From Mya arenaria (Eukaryota; Mollusca; Bivalvia; Myida; Myidae), in assembly GCF_026914265.1 (NCBI RefSeq), contig NC_069136.1, positions 17,421,228 through 17,485,227 of the forward strand: 64,000 nt of DNA, in the 5' to 3' direction. The first letter of the stretch is position 1. Each line of letters starts with the position of its first letter. Positions 36,361 through 47,000 of this stretch are shown here, piece by piece. The notes below the pieces were generated by a model, which worked only from the letters and a program-made list of their open reading frames with translations, made no database searches and was not told the DNA's origin. Position numbers and translations under genes: made by a program.

Positions 36361-36967
36361 ATAAGCTGCACTCTCACAGATTGACTGTTATGACAACTTT
36401 TTTTTATTTTTTGTCTAGCAATGAGCCAAATTTTGCATAAATTTCTTGAAACTAATGATACAAGACTGCTGACAAAAGATCAGATTGAGTTTTTCATATT
36501 CACATTCAAAAATTGATGTTTAAAAAGGTCAAAGCGTTACTTAAGCTTTAAAAAAAATAAAACTTTTGGCAGTTGTCCAAACAATTGAGATCAGGCCCCA
36601 ATTTCTCAAAACTTCTTAAGCTTAACAGGCTTAAGTCGCTTATTTCAATTAGCCAAAATACATACTAATAATGCATTTCGATAAATGAAAAATGGTTTCT
36701 TCTAACTAGCGTCCAGATTTTTCTTATATAATTTCAAAAAAATCTTAAAGAAGTAAATATAACGCACATTATGGAACAACAAAAACAGTGAGTTTAGCTT
36801 AAACCTGTAATAAGGGACTTAAGAAGTTTCGAGAAATTTGGGGCCTGTTCTATTGTGAGTTATCCTAAAATGTATGACTGTATTGAAGGCATAATGATAC
36901 CAAAACAGCTGATTCTGAGATAAAAACAAAATGTCAAAACTGTCAATCTATGAGAGTGCTGCTTTAA
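36361..36967. mobile_element. TTAA MITE family B, copy 2, split by an insertion
   Basis: The left arm TAAGCTGCACTCTCACAG and right arm GAGAGTGCTGCTTTAA match 32542-32832. A 252-bp element is inserted at 36594-36845. Confidence 0.8.
36594..36845. mobile_element. MITE nested in family B copy 2
   Basis: Inverted ends GGCCCCAATTTCTC and GAGAAATTTGGGGCC extend through AAACTTCTTAAG. The uninterrupted family B copy reads GAGATCTGTTCTATTG across the same site, which proves insertion. The target duplication is too short or altered to define. Confidence 0.85.
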
Positions 36968-37188
36968 TTCACCAATTGAAAAAAAAAACAATGGAAAAAT
37001 GTAAAAAGGGAAGTTAGTGACTGGACATCTAGAACAAAATGTTTGAGTTCTTGAAATATGAGATTTTTAAATATTTCCCATTCTTTTAATTTCTTAAGTA
37101 TAACAATGAATTTGTTTCATTATATACATATCATAAGCAACAATTGTTTAAAAAGCAGTTAGATCCTTTTTATACCAGACTTATAACA

Positions 37189-37467
37189 AGAGATGTTTGT
37201 CAAACATTATGCCCCCTGAGCGCCAAGTTGCCAGAAATATTTGGACAATTGAATGAAATATGCATGGACTGAAATGACAGCTGATTTGTCATTGGATGCA
37301 TATGAGGCAGGTCATCTACTGGTCATACCTAATCTTCATGTCAAGTTTGATGACCATAGGTCCGGGAATTGTTGAGTTATCACTCGGACAAGCTTTGGTC
37401 TTCCAACAGACCGACCGACATGTGCAAAGCAATTATATAACCCCTCTGCTTCGAAGGGGGGCATAAT
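37189..37467. mobile_element. Repeat element with GCCCCCT-type ends
   Basis: It begins near ACAAGAGATGTTTGTCAAAC and ATTATGCCCCCT and ends GACCGACCGACATGTGCAAA then AAGGGGGGCATAA. The array element ending at 38258 has the same right end, so both belong to one family. Confidence 0.6.
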
Positions 37468-37590
37468 TAAACTAGATGTTCACTGAAAACTGATACTTCA
37501 ACTCATGCATTTAGTGACATATAAATTTCTACTGTCTACTATATAAGAAAATAAAATATGGACAATCAGAAAACCTTTTTTCAGCTTACA

Positions 37591-38160
37591 GTCACACTGA
37601 CCTTGACCTTTGACCCACTGACCTCAAAATCAATAGGGTTCATCTGCTGGTCATGACCAATAAGCCTACCTAGTATGAGGTCCCTGGGTCAAAGCGTTCT
37701 CAAGTTATTGATCGGAAACCGTTTTTCATGTTAAGGTCACACTGACCTTGACCTTTGACCCACTGACCTCAAAATCAATAGGGTTCATCTGCTGGTCATG
37801 ACCAATACACCTACCAAGTATGAGGTTCCTGGGTCAAAGCGTTCTCAAGTTATTGATCGGAAACCGTTTTTCATGTAAAGGTCACACTGACCTTGACCTT
37901 TGACCCACTGACCTCAAAATCAATAGGGTTCATCTGCTGGTGATGACCAATACACATACCAAGTATGAGGTTCCTGGGTCAAAGCGTTCTCAAGTTATTG
38001 ATCGGAAACCGTTTTTCATGTAAAGGTCACACTGACCTTGACCTTTGACCCACTGACCTCAAAATCAATAGGGTTCATCTGCTGGTGATGACCAATACAC
38101 ATACCAAGTATGAGGTCCCTCGGTCAAAGCGTTCTCAAGTTATTGATCGGAAACCATTTG
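37591..38160. repeat. 145-bp tandem array, four units, with nuclear-receptor-like motifs
   Basis: Units start GTCACACTGACC at 37591, 37736, 37881 and 38026. Each holds TGACCT-TGACCT-T-TGACCC, i.e. overlapping DR0 and DR1 arrangements of the AGGTCA half-site on the - strand. The right flank is a GACC/GACA simple repeat and a GGGGGCATAA end (38161-38258). No reading frame of interest. Confidence 0.9.
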
Positions 38161-38258
38161 GTATTCCGACCGACCGACAGACAGACAGACAGACAGACAG
38201 ACCGACCGACCGACATGTGCAAAACAATATACCCCACTTTTTTCAAAAGGGGGCATAA
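38161..38258. repeat. GACC/GACA simple repeat and element end
   Basis: (GACC)n(GACA)n(GACC)n at about 38168-38214, then ATGTGCAAA and GGGGGCATAA, the same terminus as the element at 37189-37467. Confidence 0.8.
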
Positions 38259-38259
38259 A

Positions 38260-39197
38260 AATAGATACCAGGGATTCATAATTCAATTATTTACGCTTTC
38301 GTAGAAAAACATGCCATTTTGTATGAGCATGTTATGTCATTTCAAAAATAATGTTGTTGAAATTGTGTCCCAGCCCTGAGTGCCCTGACGTTTGATTTGG
38401 AACTGAGAGCAGGTTTAAGTTTAAAAATATCTAAGTGACATTTTCACAGTTTGAAACAGTGAAATACAATATCAAAAATTATTTCACTGACAAATCTCTA
38501 CAAACCACCGGAAAGCATATATAATAATATATTATGAATTATTTTAATTTTTAAACTACAGTACTTAAAAATGTTTCTCATAGAAGGTTAAATATACATA
38601 CATGTATGTAAATATGAAAAAGAAATCAGGAGTCTATGCATAAAATTTAGTGTTTTGTGAAGTTATTTGAGTTAGTTAAAAAAGTGCAAATCCAAGAATT
38701 TCTTTACTGAAAATTAAGTCCAAAATTCATTTTAAGCTTTACAGCATTTTCAAGCATAATAAAATCATCAGATAGTATTCTAAGTCCTAACTTTCTGTCT
38801 AGTTTTGATATGTTTCAAGAGTATAGGTGGAAAATAGTAATTATTTTCAGAGGTATTATGCCGCTTTTCAAGAAGTGATTGAGGACATTTTTATATTATA
38901 CCTTTCCATGAAACTTCAACATTTTTTTCAAAACATCCAAGTTATTTTCCAGAATAACTGAAGACAGGTATCAAACTTTCTGTTATACAATTGTGATAAC
39001 TTGACATGATATACATGTAATATCTTCTATTGAGGTTCTAGTGTCCCGTCATGATATTGGGTGTCCTTAGGGGTAATGTTTATATTTGTTTTTATGAAAA
39101 AAATATAAACTCAAAAAATGAATATTTAAAAACAAATGTTAGCACAAACAGATATAATCTATAATTAACTAACAATATTTTAATGATGATTGGATGT
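38260..39197. other. Gene-free stretch, likely MSL2 3' UTR in part
   Basis: AT-rich, no feature recognised. The part next to 39198 would be 3' UTR of the MSL2-like gene; its polyadenylation site was not placed. Confidence 0.4.
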
Positions 39198-40262
39198 TCA
39201 CATATTTAAGCATAGAGATTCTGCAGTACTTCTGGTTCCCGATCGAAGCACTGCAGAACTACATGATGTGCTTGGTTGAAAATCTGGTCCTTTCTTTGGA
39301 TTTCTACAACCTCTGCATTTGCATGTTCTTAAGCAAGGGAGCTTCATACTGTAACAAGGACATCTCTGCCCAATGCATGTCAACTGATTGTTATTTCCTG
39401 TTTTTCCACAGTTACACACACTGAGGGGTTTCAGTTCTGGCGGCTGCAGTTCAATTTTTACTTTTTTCACTGAGGGTTCATCATCATCAATTTGATCTAA
39501 TTCCTCGGGTCCATTCTTAGATTTTAAAACACCGTAAGCTGAAGTATTCTTTTTTCTTTTCTGTTTGCCTTTTTGTGCTTTTTTGTTTAACACTTTATTC
39601 AGTGAACCCTGTTTTCTTTGCTGCTTAGCTTTGTGAATCAGTTTTACACTTTGTCTGACTTTCTTTTTACTTCTAGCACGTTTGTGGTATGTGAACATCG
39701 GTATGTCTTCCCTGTCATCATTCGCAGATGTATCATTAGTTGCTTTAGTGATTTCCTTATCATCAGAGATCAAAGTTGAATGTTCGGCAGATGTAGAAGG
39801 TTCAGGATGCAATGAAATTTCAGTTGTTGATGGTGCACATTGATCAAGCAAGTTAATTCCTTCTAACAGTATTGACTGCAAATTGTTTGTCTCACCATTC
39901 ATGTTCACACTGCAAATTGCCTCACCTAGAGGGGAATTATGAATGTAAGTACACAGTTTTTTGAAGCAGGAGAGTAACACTTTCAGTAGAGGATTTGGGA
40001 CAAATAACCAATGATCCTTACACCAGCTGCACGAAGGTTTTAGTCGCATTTTGCCACCAACACAATTCTTACATACGAAATGCTTGCAAACGTTATGGTT
40101 TGGACCCATAGGCTCGTATAGAACGTTAAAGCATACATAACAACCAAGCGATTGTCTTAAACACGGAAGCAGACTTCGTAATTCGCTCCATGACTCCGGA
40201 ACTGACGGGTCAGCACGCATGACAATGCGGCAGATCGATGTATAAAAGTCGAGGGCATGCAT
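39198..40262 (-). CDS. MSL2: MSL2-like E3 ubiquitin ligase
   Basis: Intronless 354-residue frame. Residues 41-81 form an MSL2-type RING finger with C41, C44, C59, H61, C64, C67, C78 and C81 (CYVCFNVL, CKHFVCKNC, KPSCSWCKD), preceded by the conserved LLPCLRQSL helix. Residues 283-319 form the CXC domain (CNCGKTGN, GQRCPCYS, CKCRGC), which binds DNA in the family. A Lys-rich linker separates them. MSL2 is the ubiquitin ligase and DNA-targeting subunit of the MSL complex, which acetylates histone H4 K16. The protein is shorter than the human one (577 aa), mainly in the linker and tail. The start at 40262 gives the N-terminus conserved in the family. All zinc ligands are present, so it looks functional. 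Confidence 0.92.
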   Translation of the reverse strand: MHALDFYTSICRIVMRADPSVPESWSELRSLLPCLRQSLGCYVCFNVLYEPMGPNHNVCKHFVCKNCVGGKMRLKPSCSWCKDHWLFVPNPLLKVLLSCFKKLCTYIHNSPLGEAICSVNMNGETNNLQSILLEGINLLDQCAPSTTEISLHPEPSTSAEHSTLISDDKEITKATNDTSANDDREDIPMFTYHKRARSKKKVRQSVKLIHKAKQQRKQGSLNKVLNKKAQKGKQKRKKNTSAYGVLKSKNGPEELDQIDDDEPSVKKVKIELQPPELKPLSVCNCGKTGNNNQLTCIGQRCPCYSMKLPCLRTCKCRGCRNPKKGPDFQPSTSCSSAVLRSGTRSTAESLCLNM

Positions 40263-42086
40263 TTCAATTATTAACGAACGATTTCGTTATTATAATTGTT
40301 AAAATTTTGTAAAAAAACTGTCTAAAATTTTGCAAAAATCTACAGAGTATGCGTAAATACAACTGACGTCATCATTTTTTGTGCACTTATAAAAATATTT
40401 TCCGTTGAAAAGTCTGCCAACGGTCACACCACACTATAATTATGCCTTAGTAATAAACGAACTACACGCAGCGTTATTTCCCTTTCTGTTCCGAAGCTAG
40501 AAATATCGAGGGCTCAGCGCAATACTGTTGTTACTCCATTTTTCAAAATTGTTCAGGAGAAGGAAAGAACTTTCTTAATTTATTTGTGTTGGATATATTT
40601 GAACATAACAATGCTGTACTGTATGTTAATTTCAAACCCAAAAAATATTATCATAAAACATTGAACACAAATTTAAAAGATGAATTTGATGAAAATTTGA
40701 CTTACTACAGTTTGCACCGCAAAAGTCAGATTTCATCAGAATATATATTTATGCAACATCCTCGTAACTTGACCTACGCCAGTTTTCCACCTGATATTAT
40801 TTCAATTTGAGAAAATATATTTATGCTACATTGTACGTAGCACTTTTTGTCTTTGACATTATCAATGAGAAATATGGTTTATAACCGAACAGATAATGAA
40901 CAACATTTTTATTTGATAATTGTTACAACCACGTAGTGCCTCACTTTTGAAATTGCTCATAATTCGAGTTGAATAGAGGTCTAACTTAACACTTATATAA
41001 TGGAAAAGGGCTCCGGGCGAAAGTATATTTGGTCAGTAAGTAAAGTGCGAGTGAGAAGACATGAATGAATGTTAAGTTTTTCTTAAACAATTCGGAAAAT
41101 GTACCAATGATTAGTAAGTTATATTTTTGTTACAGTTTTGCTTTTTATAAATGAAGTCATTTTATATTAAATAATGAAAGGTGAGTTAAGGCAATTTTTG
41201 GTGGCTAAAAAACTTTAGAGCATTTTTTGTAACTTGAAGTACTTTTGAATGTCATGCAAACCCTTTATGAACCTCTATTTGTTATGTTTATTGCAATATT
41301 TTGATTGTTATTGTGTATATGACTTATGTGTATTCATTATTGCGTTTAGATTATTGACCAAAAGTTAATATCAACATAATTCAAGAGAAGTATTTATATG
41401 AACAACTACATAATTCTCGATTCTACCACGGACCTACATGTATACTATAGACCATAAAAGTGATTCAACAAACTATTTAAAATTTTGAACAATGCTTTGG
41501 TGTTCATTGGTAAAATCAGTTAAGTTGGCTATTGAATAATTTCTTAAAGGGACAATACACCAGATTGGCAACAAAAAAGTCTTTTCTGTAACGAACCTCA
41601 GGGCAATTATTTAATAAAATGTTTTACTCTTTGATATCATAATTGTAAAAAAATAAATACCAAAATGTAAAAAAAATCGGGTCGGAGACCGGGTTCGAGC
41701 CGGTGTCGCCAAAATTGTAATCTAGTGTTGTATCATGGTCATTGTGCTACGAAGGCTTACCCTAAAATCGAATATTGAAGCTATATACCTAACTTGGTAA
41801 TATCACGTGATAACATCGACTAGCCAATCACGCATAAGGAATGAATTCTACTAGGCATACCTAGTAAAAATTTTAATGGAAAAATACGAAAAAACTGCGA
41901 ACAAAAAAATTAAATAAAAACTACGTGGTACTTGAGTTAGTAAGTTGCAATGCATTGTACACATCGATACTAAGTTTATGTCAGTTTTCGACAATTTTCT
42001 TTTTCCCCGCTATTTCATCGTACTGAGTGCAGCCCCTTGAACTTAAAAAGTTTTTTCCAAAGATTGGACAAGACTCCATATTATTC
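40263..42086. other. MSL2 upstream region and intergenic DNA
   Basis: It holds the unmapped MSL2 promoter on the left. A B-box-like GGGTTCGAGCC (about 41690) lacks a partner A box. A 74-codon frame at 40586-40810 on the + strand has no recognisable homology. No gene is called. Confidence 0.45.
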
Positions 42087-42572
42087 CAGTGTGTGTATAC
42101 CACGTGATAAATTGCGTCATAAATGCTATGTCGGAAGGCAATATTTTGCTTCGAATGAAGACTTCAAACAAAGATAACATCACTATTTCTTCACCATTTT
42201 AGAAGAACCATATAGCGTAGTCTACGCCACTTACGGAGCCCCCGCCTTCGGTCTTTACCAGAGGTCTATTGAGATTTTAGTTTCTTAAAACACTTCGAAA
42301 CACCTTTCCACAATACGGCCGTCTGACGGATCGCTGTCAACGCACTACTTGGGAAATCTGTCTGTCGAAGTGTTTGATAAACTAATCACCTTATCAAACT
42401 TGGTAATAAAACGAAGGCGGGGTTCTCTAAGCGGCATAGACTGCACTTTGTTTTATTTAAAATGGTGTAGTAAAAGAATAGTTATCTTTTATTTAAGTCT
42501 TCATTTTAAGCAAAATGTTGCCTTCCGACGTAGCATATATGACGTAACTTATCACATGATATGCACAAACTG
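42087..42572. mobile_element. MITE family A, copy 3
   Basis: The ends CAGTGTGTGTATACCACGTG and CACAAACTG are flanked by a perfect 5-bp duplication TATTC (42082-42086 and 42573-42577). Inverted arms are about 120 bp. Confidence 0.9.
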
Positions 42573-44030
42573 TATTCTATGACCTGAGTCTGAGTTTGAG
42601 AGTCGAGACATAAACTTACTTCCTATTTTCATTCTGTTTTTAAAAAGGTTATTACTTAAGTAATATTGGTAAACATTAGTGTATCAGTTCTACAATAAGG
42701 CTCGTAAAATTTGTACAAACTAATCATGGATATTTTGAAACTGTTAAGAAATCGGTTTTCTGAGACTGAGTCTGACGACCGACATTGAGTAATTGAATAT
42801 ATATAAACTTACAGGAACAAGTACATTTTGTGAGATTGGCTAGTTGTCAACAAGGCAGACAAGTGGTTTTTCTCCGGGTACTCCGGTTTCCTACATTACA
42901 ATTTAAAATAAACCTGTTTTAGAGGCAGGAAGGACACTAAATGAGAAAAAAAACATGCTATTGGCACCGGATGTTCAAACTCAAATTATTAAAAAAAACA
43001 CAAATCTTATGATTCCACATTTAAATATACAATGCAAAAAATGTCATATTTTGAAAATTTGTTTTTTCATAAATATGCACTTTGTACTGTGTACATATGT
43101 TCACTATACTCAGTGCAAAGTGCATATTAATGTGTGTGTGTGTGTGCGTGTGCGTGTGCGTGTGCGTGTGTGTGCGTGTGCGTGTGTGTGTGTGTGTGTT
43201 TAATAGCTTTTCAAAAGTTTGCAATCGTACTTATTAGTTTGGCATTATAAGATATCTTTTAACGATTGTTTTTATTGAAGATTGAAAGTCCGTTGCCAGT
43301 GAAACACACAGACACTTTAAACAGACTATACATGCACCACAATAGCTTTATCAATAATTGATGGATGGGATGATCGCCCTGAAAAGCTAATGCGGGCTCC
43401 TATAAGACTTTCACGTTTATTTGCCATTTTGGTAAATATTTGGACAAATGTTAGGTTTCAAGAGCGCTCAAAAACCAGTGGGCCCATGCTTCGATAACCT
43501 CCAAAAGGCGGTTACACCTAATATATTTCGACACAGATAGTAGATTGGTTGTGTAAATTGCTTTTGTGTGTAATCATGTGTCTTTCATTTAGGGCAAAAA
43601 ATAATTTGTTTCAGGTTTCATATTCCCTGAAAAAAAGATAAGAAGGTCGGAAAGTCTTCTTTTTCATTTTCTTTTCTTTGTTAATTAAGCAAATTATTTC
43701 TTCATATTTTTCTGTTAACAAAAACTATATATTTGAAAGGATGTATCTTTTTCCCCATTCAAAACAGATTACACTTTTCTAATTGAATCCTTCGTAACAA
43801 ATAACAGAAAACGACTTTGAGTGTCTGCATACCGAATTATGCCCCATTTTAAGTTTCTGCGTTCCAAAAAGCCTAATTTATAAATCATCAATTGTGCGCG
43901 TTATTTCTTCCATCTATATCGAGTAATTATCGTTTTGTATTGGTGTGAAGTGAGGACACAACAAATTGGAACTTAGTTTTTTTTAATATTACACAGCAGA
44001 TGCCATATAATGTGTGCAAAACATTCACTT
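42573..44030. other. Intergenic; (GT)n tract and a SINE tail fragment
   Basis: A (GT)n/(GCGT) microsatellite covers about 43130-43199. At 42840-42905 a stretch with TTCTCCGGGTACTCCGGTTT resembles the 3' part of a SINE. The rest shows nothing recognisable. Confidence 0.6.
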
Positions 44031-44036
44031 TTTATT
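44031..44036 (-). terminator. Polyadenylation signal of IgGFc gene 1
   Basis: AATAAA on the - strand, 29 bases past the TGA stop at 44065-44067. The paralogue has the same hexamer in the same place (about 54447). Confidence 0.65.
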
Positions 44037-44064
44037 CCAGTTGTGGAAATACAGCAGACATGCA

Positions 44065-47000
44065 TCAGCCTAAAATTAAAATATAACGAACGGTTCAACA
44101 AAAAGAGTGATAAATAATTCCACGGAAATTGGTTGTTATAACATTCAAGTAAATTGGAGATTTTAATGACATGAAACATTAAATATATTGTAAAGCCGAA
44201 GCACTTATTTTTTTTTCTTTATTCAATACCCGGCCATTGATTTCGAATTGCTCCAGAACAGACGGACTGTATAAATCTGTAGATTGTTGATACACGTGAT
44301 CATTTAAATACTTTGCACCTACCGATGATGACCCCGAGCGAATGTCTCGTGCAGTTGTGGTTACAGAAGTCTCCGGCACAGCATGACTTGCAGACAGGGA
44401 CAGAGCGGCGGGAATCCTCCATATCAAGCACCCCGCACTGGAACGGCGATAGAAAATATCAACCAGTGCTCATAAATTATGAGTTCCGACTGGGTATATC
44501 TTCCACGTCAAAACAGTTGAAAGTTCAAAATAAAATATATAGTCCTCATTCGTGTTTTTTTATTATGTAAAACGCATTCAATTAAAATCTCTTTTTAATG
44601 TAAGATAGAGGATTTGACAGCGGGGATATCCATCAGAAGTTAATCCACGCATTCTATCGATGCAGTGGAATGCATGATAGGCAGCGTTTAGCATATACGT
44701 ACTGGTTGACATTCGATTGTTTATATAGCGGTTTGTGGTGACCTATCTCGGCAAATTAATGTTTGTTAAATGTGCCACATAGGTACTTCATTAAAACAAA
44801 CCTAAACGTACAATTGACGTCAGCTTTACTTGTATCCATGAATTTTTTGAACACATACCCCATGTGTCTATGCTATGCTTGGTTGATCTATGCAGAGTCT
44901 AGCGTGAAATTGCAAGTCCCTGATCTTGTGATTTTCAATAAGTTCCAATTTGGTATTTTCTTAGATTCCGAATGCAATTTTGTTTTTTCAAATTTAATTT
45001 ACGGTCAACCGACTCGAGACTGAACTATGTTTAATGAACATTGAAATAATCAATACGATAAAGAACTACTTACAGAAATATCCACACATCCCATCTTGAA
45101 ATGAGATAATCCGACCCAGTCATACTCCTCAATACCACATATCTGAAGAGGACGGTGTTATTATCAAATGCGCATACATGCATTTTTACTTAATGAGGAA
45201 TTACTTTCTTTGATCTACAAACATGTGCTCTTAATGAGGCATTTCTGTGTCTAAACTAGAACAAGTGCACTAAATGAACCTTTTCTTTTCTTGAACTCAA
45301 AACTGTGCACCAAATGAGTTATTCTGTATCTAGCCAAGAAATATGTGTCTGAAATGATACACATGGAGGCACTTATGTGTTTGACCCGGCGAATTGTGCA
45401 CTTATTGAGGAATTAACGTGTCTGATCGCTTGATAAACTTCTCTTTTGATCCTACCTGATCCTTGTGACATGGTTGCACGGTGTTACATTTCCCCGTGGT
45501 CTGCACGTGACCGCAGTCGAAACACACTGGTCCCCGGTCCTCACGAAGAAATAGTTCTGAAACAATGGAAACCAAACATTTCGAACCAATGAACTCCGAC
45601 TAATATGGAAACTTCACTACGTGTAGTTTTTTAAATGCTTGAATTTAGTGGAAAGCAGGTGTCTTTATGGTTAAACTTGAATGACTAATCAATGTCAGAT
45701 TCGCCTTCCAAGATCATGAAAGGGTTCTTTTATTGCGCTCTAACCGAATCCTGTCGCCTTAAAACAGGTCACATCCGTCTTAAGTTTGATTACATCCAAT
45801 CAGATATATTTATCAAATCTCCCAATTGTTTTATATTCCACTGATGGTATTGTTTGATATTTTGAAATACTCCTTAGGTTTGTCTGAACCTTGCGGTTTA
45901 CGGCTTTGGGTTCGGATCGCACTATGAGACGTATCTCACTGTCTTTTCGAATCGACACTGGTAGTGGATTCTACCTAGAAAACGGCATTATCATATGTAA
46001 GCTATCAGCTTTCGTCTCAGATGACCATATAAACAAATTTGTCAACACTAAACTAACCTTGTGCTCCACATCCGTGGCTATTGCAGAAGTTTCCAACACA
46101 GCACTGAGTGCAGTGTCCGTCAGTTGAGTTGTTGTGGGCGCTCGAACACACCTGAGGCGGATATAAAAATACATGTATAAATCAAGCACTGAAAGTGAAA
46201 ATGTCTATGTCTGATATTAAAAAGAAGGACCTAGAGCCTTTTTAGATTCTTCTCATATAATGTCCCCTATTGCAAAAGAAAGAATTCAGTTTGATTCTCC
46301 ATTTTAAAATTGAAAAGTTTATTATAAATATACTAAATTTTGCAATGCAGTTTTGATATTTCGTACTCATATCACTAGGAAGCCACGCATTACATAGTAC
46401 TCGAACGTTGATCTACATGCAGATGTAAAAGATAAGTTGTTCAATCTCTCTATGCTTTATTGACATTTCATTTTTATCGTTCATTCCAACTAATTAATTC
46501 AAGCAAACTCGCTTCATTTGTTTTTAGAATATAAATTTCAGAATGCAGAAAATCGGAGTTTTAATGTTTAGGGACTTTGTAGATATAAGATAATTAATTT
46601 TTTTTCATGACATTCTCATACACCAGAGCGGTGATGCTTTGCGTACGTATTCATCATTGTCAAACGCCTGATGAATGATATTGATTCAGAGATGCTGAAA
46701 AATGGAGTTCGAACTAGTAAATATAACATATGAAATAAGAATCAGTACCGTGGAATCAGCACAACCGGACTTGAATCTGTTTTGACTGTGTTGTATCATA
46801 CAGGACTGAAAAAAATAAATGCACACACAAATATTCTCATTGTCATAACTTTCTTCACAACTGTTGTAAAATATATAATATTTAAACTATCGCTCACAAG
46901 TATGTTGTGTTTTCTCCAAGCGAACAAGGTACACACGTCGTAAATTATGAACACCAGTGTTATGTTTCTTGCTATGCATGGCATGTGCGTTTCATCTCTG

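Noticed and set aside
37591-38160. CRISPR-like spaced repeats
   Set aside because: The 145-bp units are contiguous tandem copies without unique spacers, in a eukaryotic genome.
40586-40810. 74-codon frame divergent from MSL2
   Set aside because: No recognisable homology, no splice signals and low-complexity composition.
41685-41770. SINE or tRNA at a GGTTCGAGCC box
   Set aside because: No A box at the right distance on either strand.
44179-44427. 82-codon - strand frame over the LU 2 exon
   Set aside because: Wrong frame; the phase-consistent frame gives the Cys-rich [11 protein letters not shown] peptide.
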